Shown one piece after another: positions 22,431 through 33,318 of a DNA stretch of 62,000 bases. Where the stretch lies: contig CM043944.1 in assembly GCA_014529385.2 (NCBI GenBank), positions 83,318,884 to 83,380,883 on the forward strand, written 5' to 3'. Under the pieces are notes generated by a model. That model was not told the DNA's origin, did not search any database, and saw only the letters and a program-made list of their open reading frames with translations. Position numbers and translations under genes: made by a program. Numbering within the stretch: the stretch's first letter is position 1; every line of letters begins with the position of its first letter. This stretch comes from Adiantum capillus-veneris. Its lineage: Eukaryota > Streptophyta > Polypodiopsida > Polypodiales > Pteridaceae.

Positions 22431-22440
22431 AGGGGGAGGA
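22431..22440 (+). other. Polypurine tract of element C
   Basis: AGGGGGAGGA immediately precedes the TGTCGTG start of the 3' LTR. Confidence 0.75.
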
Positions 22441-24673
22441 TGTCGTGAAGCTCCGCTTCCACGATGAAAAAATGAACAAAGGGATGCAAATAAGGTTTAT
22501 TTGAATCCTATATGATTATTCAACAGTAATAAGGGCTTGATAACAAGATTTTAAGCTGGGAGTTTATAGACTATAATTGCAGTATGTCGGATGCGGCTTT
22601 AAAGGGCCAAAAGTTGTCTTGTTAATGCTAACAGAGAGTATGCTTGAAGTGGTCATAGCTGGGAGTTTATAGATTATAATTGCAGTACTTGAAGTGCTCT
22701 ATAGGCTTGTCTTTGCGGCTCGTCAATTGGAGCTACAGATAGGAAGTTATGTCAGTTTGAAGTTAAAGTTAGTAGCAAATCCGTACCGGATTGGGTAGCT
22801 ACTTATAAAGGGTCAAAGATTATATGAATGGATGGACCTGAAATGCTCACTTTGAGGAGCGTGTTGATCTTTTTAGTTTGTCAATCAGAGTTTTGGTTGG
22901 CAAGATATGGCTAGTTTAAGTTTCACCAGGGGCCAGTTCCGTACCACTTTGGTCGCCTCGATTAGTTCTTTATATGGGAGTTTTGAGCCTCAGCCAGGTT
23001 CTGGAAAATGGTATCTTGTTCAAAATTTTGTCTCTTATAGTGCATTGATAGTTGGTGCTTTAGTTGAATTGTATTCCATGGTCGCCTAATGAAGACACAA
23101 ATAATGTACAAAGCAATGCCTTGGCCGATATGCATGTTAAATGTGGTGTTTTCCGTAACAACACTACTTAATGTTTGCACCTTGAATCAATGGGAAAGAG
23201 GTCCGATTGGAGAAAGAAGTCATGCTTGGTGGTGCTTTAGAATGCAAGCCAATGACGGCTATTTGGAGAACCATGCCGAGCTATTGGCATGCTTAGCATT
23301 GCCTTGGTTATTATGTACAGCAAATGTGGTTCCACTACAAAAGCACATTGAGTTCTTGATGAGATTTGTGTCTCAACATTGTGCTAGGCAATACAATGGT
23401 CATCATGTAATCAAGATATGGTGCATTTTACAAGCCGTCGCCCAAGAAACCAAAGGTCATGGCAACCAATGGCCGCCCAACTTGAGATTAAGGTGTGGAG
23501 GGAGGAAATAAAGAAGGGAATGGTGAGGGCAGTAGCCAACGAGGGTGCAAGGGAGAGGAAGGTTTGTGATGGCCTGTACGAGGCCTGGATGAGCACAATC
23601 ATGAGACGAGAAATGCTCAGTTGGCCTTGCCGTCGCCATTCGGTCTTAGAAATAGTGGATATCGTGCACCTCAACCTCGGCCATGTTACGTCATCAAGGG
23701 GTCTTGCCCACTAGCGATATCGCTAGTGGGTTTTTCGTAAATAGAAAAGGGTGGTTACCCATGCAAAGTGGAAGACTCGGAAGGTTGGTTCTCATAAAGA
23801 TAATAAGGTGGCCTCATTTTTTCTTCTTCTCTTTGGAGGCCATGAAACTTGAGAACTCGCGAGCCAAGCTTCCATAGCCAACGCGAATCAAACCCTCCTA
23901 AGACCACTCTAATCCAAACATTCCTAAGCCCACTCGAATCACTGACTTTTATTCAAGCTCTCGTAGCCATAGCCGAGGAGAATATCATGCTCTCTCTCTA
24001 TCCTCCCCATCTAAGCCAAGTTCAATATCTTGATTATTATTAAGCATTATTTTCAATCATTCCCGCTCCCATGTACCCGGGGGGGGGGGGGGGGGCACAT
24101 ATCACCCTTGTGCTATGGTTAGACCGCATCTTATGAGCCTAAACATCATTGACTATGTCGAATAAGCTTGATAAGATATCCCTCTCTACTCAAATTGAAG
24201 ATATCATATTCCAAGCCGTAATCTCTTTCATAAGCCATAATAGATCATGTCCCTCATATTTCTCTCTCTTTTGATTTTGAAGCAGTAGAGGAAGAATGAA
24301 GGAGAGGAATATTACCAAAGGGCGAGCTTGGCAGGTCAAGTAAGGTAAAGGGGAAAGCATAACAACATCATCATCATCGACCTGAACATTAACATCATCG
24401 AGATAGCTGAAGTTTTATTTTCGCTATTGTCACCTAAATTAAGGCAGGTTAAACTGATGTAAGGAGCTTAAACTCCTCAATTAACATTTAATTTAAGCAG
24501 CGATATTGTTTATTGTCCGCTTTGTGTAATCAAGCTTCAGAATCTTGCTCAAGCTGTTAGTTTTAAGCTTTGTGTACATTGAATGTGTCTGCTGCAACTC
24601 TCTTTCTCACAACTCTCAGAGCCAGAGGACCGGTGCCTTCCTGGCTCACCTTTCGAACACAAATCCCCTAACA
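22441..24673 (+). repeat. 3' LTR of element C (2233 bp)
   Basis: It is collinear with the 5' LTR. It contains a run of 17 G at 24079-24095, where the 5' copy has a shorter G-run. It ends CCCCTAACA before the ATGG target duplication. Confidence 0.8.
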
Positions 24674-24780
24674 ATGGTGAGATACCTGCAGGATGTGTGC
24701 GGCTTTGGTGAGGAGTATGGTGTTGATTGCTCTATATTTTCTCTACGATTAAAGGTGGATGCACACAGATTTAGTGAGCC
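24674..24780 (+). pseudogene. Copia D fragment right of element C
   Basis: MVRYLQDVCGFGEEYGVD matches the copia RYLxGTxxxGIxYG block just upstream of RNase H. It continues the frame broken at 17845. The similarity fades after about 24720. Confidence 0.5.
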
Positions 24781-24976
24781 AGTGGGCGTTGGCTGAAGTC
24801 ATACTTGTGATGGCCTTGTACACGTTTTGTATGTTTGTCTTTTCTCTCTCACGATCACATTGGCCTTTACGTGGGAGGTTGTTGGGGTGAAGCCCAATGT
24901 GACCGTGAGAGAGAAAAGAAAACCGTACAAAACCTGTACAAGGCCATCACAAGTATGACCTCAGCCAACGCCCACT
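24781..24976. repeat. Near-perfect inverted repeat, 83-bp arms
   Basis: 24781-24863 and 24894-24976 are reverse complements with 6 mismatches in 83 bp, around a 30-bp loop. The loop contains GTGGGAGGTTG and the TGTTGGGG LTR start of copia D, so the right arm is LTR sequence and the left arm an inverted copy of it. A transcript would fold into a long hairpin. Confidence 0.8.
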
Positions 24977-25673
24977 TGCAACATCCTCAATGGAGCCTGT
25001 ATCCATAGAGGATGGGCATACATCAATGCCCTACAGAACATTCCATATGTCTTTTGAAAAAAGAACATGCATCATCATGTAAGCCCACATTGTTAATCTT
25101 CAAGCACAAACGTTTTGAAAACATTTGTGTTGTTGTTAGCCATGGCAAGTGACTACAACTGATGTAAAATTTGCCTCTAAAGAGGTAGGACTAACACGTG
25201 CTATATAATACAACCTGAAGAGGACTGTAAGGAACGAGTTCTGTAGAAAATTGCAATGATAAAAAGTTTGTACAAAACGGAGGTCGAAATGAATACAAAT
25301 GAAAAATTGGAGCACACCAAGCTCTATAAGCTTAATCAAAGTATTAGTCAACCTACTAATGTTAGCCAAAGCTCGCAAAAATATGAGAATGTGAGTGAAG
25401 GGTTGTTGGCAATAGTACGAAGAGGATGTGACCTACTCTGTTTCCAATTGTTGGAATTAGGTTTGTAAGGACACACACACAACTTGCAAACGATGAAGAA
25501 GCTCAAGGCACAAAATAGAAAGTATATTTCTTAGTGTGCAAATAGAAGATAAGATAGCCCTAGAGTGATGGGCATATATACAATTCACGGGAAAATAAAC
25601 TCATAGTGAGGGAAAAAGATTTTTGGTGGTCCTAAGTGTGTTCACACACATCACTACCTCATATTTGGTAACA
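24977..25673 (-). mobile_element. 5' end of a copia E-family element, reversed
   Basis: On the minus strand it has an LTR (25673-25449), a PBS-like CTGTTTCCAAT complement, a leader matching 38000-38357, and a gag start ATG at 25143. Gag reads MANNNTNVFKTFVLED, then stops (element E: MADNNNTDVFKMFAAKD). Similarity in other frames continues to about 24977 (HPLWIQAP region) and ends at the inverted repeat. The rest of the element is missing. Confidence 0.78.
25449..25673 (-). repeat. LTR of the copia E family, divergent copy
   Basis: 225 bp with TGTTGGAATTAGG at one end and GGTAACA at the other. It is the reverse complement of element E's 227-bp LTR with many substitutions. Confidence 0.8.
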
Positions 25674-26564
25674 TTGCTTCCAAGTGAAAGCTTGTAATCA
25701 TCTTTTATGCTGTCGAATCTCCTTTGAGATGGTGTCAAACTTTTTGACCTTGCATGAAAAAAAAACACATTAGAGTATGCAATATAGATAGACAAAGCTT
25801 TGTTTAATACTAAGAAGACAATGTACTTGGGATGCAATATGTGCACACATGCGGGTGCCCAAAAAAAAAGACCATACATATATATGGTGGTGAGGCGGCA
25901 CACTTCCTTCACCGTTTTTCATAATTTAGAGTGAATGTGCCCTCCCACATGAGTAGGTTGTCTTCAATGTTGAAGGGGATTAATGGTTGAGCAAGGATGT
26001 ACACCTTCACTGCTGGAGGGTAATACTCAATATCTTATAAAGGTTGGTAAATATATTGTTGCCTTGCTGGAGCTCCCATCGTGCAAGTGACAACCTTTGC
26101 ATAATTTTTTCTTCAATTGTCCTGTTCATCTGAATTCTCTTTGGCTACCTCTTTACCTAAATTCAAATTCATGTCCAAGATTGATAGTAATTAAGCTTCA
26201 ACACCATCATCTTTCAAGCACAGATTTGGTTAGGTGGAAAAATATTTGCATTTTTTTAATACCAATTAGAAGATGTTCAAAAAAATCAAAGTGTTTACTT
26301 ATCCAAATAAGCAAATCATTTCATTCACATTACTGAGAATATGCATACATCTTTTAAAGCTCCACGTGATCACCATCAATTAGTTTCCAAATCCTAATCT
26401 CAAAGTAGTTTTAATCAATTGCAAATTTTCAAACAATTTAAATCAATTGCTTTAAACAAGAAAAGGAAATGTGGAAAGTGCCCTCTTGAAGCTCTATTCT
26501 AGCAACTATGTATCCATCATGATTTTTTTTGGCCCAAGACAATATCTTGCATGATTAATTATCC
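25674..26564. other. AT-rich spacer
   Basis: No gene-like ORF or known repeat is visible. Local ATCAATTG and AATCAATTGC repeats occur at 26410-26450. Confidence 0.45.
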
Positions 26565-27258
26565 TGTAGTGGGAATTGCCTATGAACTTTGAGAATAGCA
26601 GATTTAAGAGAATTAAGGTGAGTATTTTTGTGAGATCACTTAGAGAACATAGAGGGTGAACTTAATTGATGGTAGCAACATAAACATAGTACTTAATTAA
26701 CTTGGCATGAACAATATTTTGCAAGCGAGAGAGTACTAGAGAACATGACAATAGTTGAGGACCATATTTACTTGGAGGCGGTCCCCCCTCCAAAAGGTGT
26801 TTTTATTATAGATTCTCCCATTAAGAGAGACTTTGTTACAATACAAACATTGTGTTCCTTGTGACCTTGGTGATGCTATGAAGATGGAAAGCCTCATGCA
26901 TCACGAGCTTAACATAAACTTTGCAAAAAGCATTAACTATCTCAAGCCTCAGTCCCAAGGCCTCAAACACCTTCGAAGCTGGAGAGAGCTAGCGGGGAAT
27001 GAGGATAGGGAAGAGGAGGAAGAAACATTCCATAGGAGAAAGAAATAGTTCCTCAGTACTTATCATCTCTCTTCTTGCTTAGCATAGCATAATAGCATAG
27101 TAATGAAGATGAAGAAGATGCAAGCTTACGCATTGAAGCATGGCTCTTGGTTGGATTTGCAGTCCATAGCCAAGAGTGTCGGTGTAGGCTCTCCACCTCT
27201 CAACAAGTTTGCAGAAGGAGATGGAGCTCTTGCACTTTGCACTCCACACAATGAGAGA

Positions 27259-27291
<33 letters not shown>

Positions 27292-28203
27292 AGAGTATAC
27301 CCCCCTCTCATGCTTGGTCCACCTCTCTCTCTCTCTCTCTCTCGTATTATTTTATTATTTCATTTGGACGTGTCCTCTTTTTCCTCTTTGAGAGAAAGAA
27401 CTTAATTATTTATTTTTATGTATCTAAATTCTCATTGGACCCCTTTAAAACCTATCCAATAGCAGTCAAGCACATCATGAGGGCCACATGTGGAGGATCA
27501 TTTAAACATGTGTCTTTTATGCTTATTAAGTCATTTGGTTGAATTGAATACTTCAAGGACTTAGTCAATCAAACAAGCATGTGTCTTTTATGCTATTTAA
27601 GTCATTTGTTTTGAATTGAATACTTCAAGCTTTAGTCAATCAAGCATGGAAACGTTCACACCTCTCGAGAATTTATCTTTGAATTTAACATTTCAAAAAC
27701 CTTAGTCATTTAAGCATAAAAATCACCTCAAGCTTTGGGTAAAGTTTCCACAACCACTTTAAGCATCTTAGTACCTCATGCTTGGGTAGGATTCCCACCT
27801 TGGGGTTAGCCCTAGCTTGCGTAAGGTCAAAAGACTATTTAACACTAACTTTTGGAGGTCTTTAATGAAGCTAACCCTAAGGTCTTTTAGGCTCCATTAG
27901 ATGCACGTTGCTCTTTGATAGATTACCTCCGTTTGGACCCCTTTTGAGATGTAACCATCTCTCCTCTTGGCCTCTTGCTGAGGTAAATCTAGAAGCACTT
28001 GTTGCACATTGCTCTTTGGTAGACCGTTTCCTTTTGGACCCCTATTGAGATACAACCATTTCTCCTTTCGGTCCCCTATTGAGATAGGTCTAGAAGCACA
28101 TATATATATCTGAACTCTTGTTGCCCTTTTATCTTCCCATATTAAGTGATCAGTTTAATATGAGAAAATCATTTGGTAAAGTTAGATATTATATTTTATG
28201 ACA
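26565..28203 (-). repeat. 3' LTR of element B (1639 bp)
   Basis: Plus-strand TGTAGTGGG at the left and ATGACA at the right; read on the minus strand it runs TGTCAT to CTACA. It matches 43650-45289 closely, and its U3 start matches element A's LTR. It includes a GT microsatellite at 27261-27289 and a CT tract near 27325. Confidence 0.85.
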
Positions 28204-28206
28204 TTA

Positions 28207-28216
28207 CCTCTCTCTT
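28207..28216 (-). other. Polypurine tract of element B
   Basis: On the minus strand AAGAGAGAGG precedes TAATGTCATA, the LTR start. Confidence 0.7.
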
Positions 28217-28649
28217 GAAATCATAGTTGTCCTCGACTATGAGGTAGAGAAGATAAAGCCTAGTCATTAGTCCATGTTTCTTAGCGGGTAGAGAATCCCT
28301 TTTTACCCTAGGACATCATTCCAGAATGGATGACTAATCCATTTGGTGCTTGGGAGACTTAGCTGCCGCAAGCATGTCTACTTTTTAGTCCATATCATAC
28401 TTGCAAAGTAGAGTGATAAGTTCTACTTGGTGTTTGGGAGACGTCGTCACCACAAACATGATCCTAAGCATGCATTCTTCTTAAATTTTGTGCACAATAA
28501 AAGAAAGAGAACGAGTCTTATAAGACAAAAGCGTTATTCATGTAAAATGCATCTTCATTTGCTTACTCTAGTTTAGCATTGTATGCATTGTCAAGGTTCA
28601 TATTATCCTTAAGCTAGGTTCCTTGCATCCATCTCACATCTTTCAAAGG

Positions 28650-29870
28650 ATTATTCTTAAACTTAACAAGATATCATTGGATAATCTTATTGTTTCTTAG
28701 TACCTTGTCTTTGTGTCGAAGAATTGATTCGGGTTACAACACCTCCTTGATCTTGGATCTCTGGTAGGTCCTCCATTATTGGTTCTTTTGGTGGCTCCCC
28801 TTTGTAAGGCTTGAGTAGGCTCACATGGCTAGCATTGTGGATGAGCCGATGGTTGGGCAACTTTAACTAATAATCCATCTCATTGATTGGCTTCATAATT
28901 TTTTAAAAAAGGACCATAGTATCTTTTTGCTAGTTTAGCATGGTGGCTCGTAGGATTCTTGTCGATAGTACGCCTTAGACAAGCCTTGAGAAACTTTAGC
29001 AAGACCCAATCATTTTCATTAAAAACTAAGGCTCTTCTGTGCTTATTAGCAATAGCCCTTTTTGCCTTTGCTTTGAGATGGATATAATCTTTTTAATCTT
29101 TGGAAAAGATTCTTGTGAGTCCCGACTATATTCATCAGCAGCAATGAAGATCTTCCCACATACTTTAAGTAGTGAGGAACTTTTGGATCTTCCCTTTTTA
29201 ACCTCGAAAGGTGCTTTCGCCATAGAAGTATGTACAATGTCATTGTACACATACTCTATAAGAGTCTCTGATTGAGAACATTGATCTACTTTCATGACAT
29301 AGGCTTTTAGTAGATTCAAGAATCCTTAGATTAGTTATTTCACTTTGGTCATCCATTTGTGGATGATAGGCCGAAAGAGAAATTTAATCTACTTCCTAGA
29401 TTCTCAAAGAGACCCTTCTAGAAATTACTGGTCATTCTAGGATCTTTATCGGACACTATGGATGTTGGCAAGCCATGATACTTTAAAATTTGAGATCTAA
29501 AGAGGATTGCCATTTAATGTGCCTTAATAGTCTTTTGACATGCATAGAGTGTGTTTTGTTGCTAAGCCTATCGACTGAAACAATCTAAGTTGCTTCCCTC
29601 GATCAAATTCCAATTTTTGGTATCCCATGCATTTTGAAACATACTTTTGTATGTTTACTTTTCATGGTAGACCAACATAAATACATTTCTACTCCTCGAA
29701 GAGTAGATTATGGAATCCCTCTTTGCCCTGCATAAGGACAAGCATGGGATTCATACATGACTTTGTTATTGTATGGGTGAGTAACACATAGCCTATTGCC
29801 GTTTGAAAGATAACCATCCTTCAAGGTGAATGGTTCTTTGTTTCTTCCCTAATGCAAAGACTATAATTAC
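28650..29870 (-). pseudogene. Integrase of element B, decayed
   Basis: On the minus strand the core end reads LIEYVYNDIVHTSMAKAPFEV (29250-29190), homologous to element A's LVEYAYNNTVHTSTGKAPFKV. It is followed by the C-terminal part that A lacks, down to about 28900. The catalytic core and zinc domain (29300-29860) are spread over broken frames. This is the only copy of the family here that retains the integrase tail. Confidence 0.65.
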
Positions 29871-30418
29871 CTACTTAAAGTCTTGATCAATAGCATACTC
29901 ATCTATCATAAAAGATAGATCATTGTGAGTTGCTATAGACACCACATTTACTCTTAGCCGTTGTGAAAGTGCATCGACCACTTGATTGTGCTTGCCAGCA
30001 ATGTGAGCAGTATGAAATTTAAATTGCGAAAAAAAATTTGCCCACCTCATTTGTTTGTTGAAAAGCTTGGTTTGCGTCATGAAGTTCTCGAGGTTTTGTG
30101 ATCCATTCGTAGGATGAATGGAGCCCCCAAGAGATAGTGCTTCCATGTGTCTAGGGCATGTAGAATAGCTAAAAGCTCTTTTTCGTATATGCCCAAGACC
30201 CGTTCGTCCTCATTGAGCCTTCGACTCTCATATGCTATGGCATGCCCTTCTTGAAGCAACACTACTCCAAGGCAATCAACACAAGCATCACATTGGACCC
30301 CAAATGGCTTTGAGAGATCCAGAAGCACGAGGAATGGTTGAGAGATAAGCTTCTCTTTGAGCTTGTCAAAAGCATTTTGTTCTTTAGCACTCCATGAGTA
30401 CTTAATGTTCTTCTTTGT
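29871..30418 (-). pseudogene. RNase H of element B (left of the CACTA insertion)
   Basis: Minus-strand ORFs 30436-30077 and 30146-29871 read TKKNIKYSWSAKEQNAFDKLKEKL, VQCDACVDCLGVVLLQEGHA, YEKELLAILHALDTWKHYL, FILRMDH, then MRWANFFSQFKFHTAHIAGKHNQVVDALS. All RNase H acidic sites are visible across two frames. The frame joins 35433 after the CACTA element is removed: the right side ends AGPLHDLT and the left begins TKKN, sharing the duplicated ACA. Confidence 0.82.
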
Positions 30419-30444
30419 CACTACAACATAACCCAAAGTTATCG

Positions 30445-30612
30445 ACGCCCGTGCCTTTCCACGTTTATATCGACGTACTTACCGCCCGTCGATATACGCG
30501 TCGATATTTGCGTCGATATGCCAACGGATATACGCGTCAAAAGGCTAATTTTCCCACGCATATATCGACGTAGGTATCTACGCATATATCGACGCAGATA
30601 TCGACGAAAGTA
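30445..30612. repeat. Left subterminal ATCGACG repeats of the CACTA element
   Basis: Eight copies of ATCGACG or its complement CGTCGAT occur in about 165 bp, often extended as ATATCGACG or CGTCGATATACG. In En/Spm, short subterminal repeats bind the TNPA-type protein; the same role is inferred. Confidence 0.7.
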
Positions 30613-30718
30613 ATTTGGGGGAAAAAAAGCCGAACCCGCGCGAAGGGGACATTTTCGCCCTCAACGCGCGTGTTCTTAGATCTTGGCCGAAACCTACTGC
30701 GAGGTATTATGGCACTCT

Positions 30719-30719
<1 letters not shown>

Positions 30720-30751
<32 letters not shown>

Positions 30752-30792
30752 TCTCTCTCTCTCTCCCCACATCGCGTGTGTGTGCGTGTGTA

Positions 30793-30828
<36 letters not shown>

Positions 30829-30890
30829 GTGTGTGTGTGTGTGTGTGTAGGAAAGAGAGAGAGAGCGGTGTGTGTGTGTGTGTTTGTGTA

Positions 30891-30944
<54 letters not shown>

Positions 30945-31156
30945 GTGTGTGTGCGTGTAGGAAATTAAAGAGAGAGATAGAGAGCGATGTGTGTGTGTAG
31001 GAAAGAGAGAGAGAGAAGTGTGTGTGTGTGTGTGTAGGAAAGAGAGAGAAAGAGATAAGTGTGTGTGCGTGTAGGAAATAAAAAAGAGAGAGAGAGAAAG
31101 AGAGAAGTGTGTGTGCGTGTAGGAAATTAAAGAGAGAAAAATGTGCGTAGGAAATT

Positions 31157-31200
<44 letters not shown>
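30720..31200. repeat. Compound microsatellite (C)n, (CT)n, (GA)n, (GT)n
   Basis: A run of 30 C (30720-30749) is followed by CT, then alternating GA and GT tracts separated by a recurring GTGTAGGAAA unit. ORFs through it are artefacts. Length is likely to vary and assembly may be inexact. Confidence 0.9.
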
Positions 31201-31402
31201 ATGGTTTGCGTAAAAAATTCAAATTAAAGAAATAAATGAAATGAAATGTTATGTTAACTCTTCAAAAGGCCAAAGTGACCTATGAGACCAGAAAGTTACA
31301 ATGTGGTAGACTGATACTAGGTTAGAATAACAAAATGACAAAATAACATATTATGGAATCCTAAACTGCTGGGTGTGGACTAAGGAGCTAAAACAGCTAG
31401 CT

Positions 31403-32184
31403 GAAACCATCCGTAGTTCATTAGGTACTCTTAAAGCAATGTCAATAGCGCGTATGGCAAGCCGTAGGTCAACGGGTTTGAATTAACGTCAAATACACAA
31501 GCCATAGGTCAAATCCGGTTGCGTTTTTCTACGGAAAAACGCAAACGAACTTCGGAAATGGCTTCTATGCCTTCTGAAACCATCCGTAGACAATTAGGTA
31601 GTCTTTATGCAATGTCAAGAGCGTGTATGGCAACCCGTAGGTCAAACGGATAGAAGAAACACTAAATACACAAGCCGTAGGTCAAATCCGGTTGCGTTTT
31701 TCTATGAAAAAATGCAAACGGACTTTGGAAATGGCTTCTATGACTTCTAAAACCATCCGTAAACGATTAGGTAGTCTTTAGGCAATGTCAAGAGCGCGTA
31801 TGGAAAGCTGTAGGTCAAACGGATAGAAGAAACGCCAAATACACAAGCCGTAGGTCAAATCCGGTTGCATTTTTCTACGGAAAACACAAACGGACTTCGG
31901 AAATGGCTTCTATGCCTACTGAAACCATCCGTAGATGATTAGGTAGTCTTTAGGCAATGTCAAGAGCGCGTATGGCAAGCCGTAGGTCAAACGGATAGAA
32001 GAAACGCCAAATACACAAGCCGTATGTCAAATCCGGTTGCGTTTTTCTACGGAAAAACGCAAACGGACTTCGAAAATGGCTTCTATGCCTTCTTAAACCA
32101 TCCGTAGATGATTAGGTAGTCTTTAGGCAATGTCAATAGCGCGTATGGCAACCCGTAGTTCAAACGGATAGAAGAAACGCCGTA
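31403..32184. repeat. 173-bp tandem repeat, about 4.5 copies, inside CACTA
   Basis: GAAACCATCCGTAG (or a close variant) starts units at 31403, 31576, 31749, 31921 and 32094, giving periods of 173, 173, 172 and 173. Each unit holds GCGTATGGCAAGCCGTAGGT and two TAGGTCAAA-type boxes. The last unit is cut after about 90 bp. Confidence 0.88.
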
Positions 32185-32442
32185 GGATGTTGAAGAAACT
32201 ATGGAACTAAAAGAGGCAAAGGGGTTTTGCCCGCTACATGCATTGCCATGTACACCTGGGAGTGCACGTATGTGTCTACCCATATAGGATTTGACCAATA
32301 AAGATGAGATTTTTACCCGGTGGTCCTGATCTCTGTACACCTCTGGACCGAGGTGTACGGAGATTGGGCAAGACTAGAGAATGCGAGATAGTTTACATTG
32401 TGAGGAGTATATATATTAAAACAACATTCATAATCATTGTAG

Positions 32443-33225
32443 ATGGCAACGTCATCAACTAACATGGAGGAAAAGATTGCATGCTTGTGCACGCTCTGCA
32501 AGTATCAAATCTTGCGCAAGCGTAGGATATGTAATGAGCATGTGCACAAGTACGGAGAGTTTGCTAAAGAAACCGTACAAAATCTACGATACGACTCTTA
32601 CGGAACGGGCATTGATTTTCGCGACATAGCACCTACATCTAAGAGAGAGAGAAAAAGGATTATGCGTGAAGGTCCGACCAATATAGAGCCAAGGATGGAA
32701 GCAGAAAAGGACTTACAGACAGAAGACGATGGCATGGAGGAGATGCTGGATGCCTTCTTCCAAACAAGCGAGGAGAACGCTAACGAAGCAGCACCAGAAG
32801 CCATGCGCCTATCTCCTGAAGACATGTTGAGGAAGTTGGCACATCAACCAATTTATGAAGGCGCCAAAATATCGATGCTTCGTACTTGTCTAGCATTTTT
32901 GAATCTTCAGTCAGTGTACGGGTGGTCAGAGGCAAGCGTCACTGCTTTGTTTAGGTACGTAATTTATAAAAGGCATTTTCCGATTGCAACGGTGACGTGC
33001 TTGGAGGGCTTTTTAATTTAATGTGGCTTAAACAGGTTGTTGCGGGGATGACGCAGGGATGACGCAGACGAGCCGGAATTGACACTTGTATATGAAGATG
33101 CAATGGATGAAGACAATCTGTCAGAACGAGTTGGGGCAGAGTTATGTTTGCAATTAGAGATAGACGATGAAACGGTGCAAGATCTTATCGCTCGATGATG
33201 CCTCACTCGTCGAGGCCTAGGCCTG
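32443..33225 (+). CDS. TNP2-like transposase N-terminal fragment in CACTA
   Basis: ATG 32443 opens a 192-codon ORF. CLCTLCKYQILRKRRICNEHVHKYG resembles the cysteine-rich CPCxxCxN start of plant TNP2 proteins. MEEMLDAFF and YEGAKISMLRTCLAFLNLQSVYGWSEASVTALFRYV resemble their following conserved block (LYPGCK...KLxHLKxxxxWS). Coding potential continues in another frame to 33225 (DADEPELTLVYEDAMDEDNL). There a donor CCT/GTAAGT is seen, with an acceptor TTTGTGCAG at 33310-33318. The downstream TNP2 catalytic domain is missing. Splicing is inferred, not shown. Confidence 0.55.
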
Positions 33226-33318
33226 TAAGTGTTTGTGCGAAGACGTTGATTTAAAATTAAGCTTAAAGTTAATTTAAACAACTGTGTTTTGACGCTTCAT
33301 TTTACTTTCTTTGTGCAG

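Larger units (their letters stand above)
17846..24673 (+). mobile_element. Non-autonomous LTR element C, 2.2 kb LTRs, no pol found
   Basis: Long direct repeats at 17846-20021 and 22441-24673 begin TGCCGTG/TGTCGTG and end CCGACA/CCTAACA. They enclose a 2.4 kb internal region. ATGG flanks the element on both sides (17842-17845 and 24674-24677), a 4-bp target duplication. A polypurine tract lies at 22431-22440. The internal region has a gag-like frame but no RT, RNase H, integrase or protease motif. It fits the class of large non-autonomous LTR derivatives (LARD or TR-GAG-like). The host sequence on either side belongs to copia D. Confidence 0.75.
14657..24976 (+). mobile_element. Ty1/copia retrotransposon D, degenerate, split by element C
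   Basis: The LTR starts TGTTGGGATAAAGCCC at 14657. A related start, TGTTGGGGTGAAGCCC, recurs at 24880 after a purine-rich stretch and marks the other end. Between them lie a PBS, copia gag, a zinc knuckle and protease, then a short RT/RNase H-side fragment. The frame resumes after the inserted element C with MVRYLQDVCGFGEEYG, the copia segment before RNase H. Integrase and most of RT are deleted. The element is old and inert. Confidence 0.6.

Noticed and set aside
27126-27405. ORFs with runs of VCVCVC or HTHTHT in the LTRs of element B (also 44139-44496)
   Set aside because: They are GT/CA microsatellite translations inside LTRs.
30615-30968. 117- and 73-codon ORFs with proline and arginine-glutamate runs
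   Set aside because: They are translations of C, CT, GA and GT microsatellites, not coding sequence.
31403-32184. CRISPR-like array
   Set aside because: The units are contiguous 173-bp tandem copies with no spacers, in a eukaryotic transposon.
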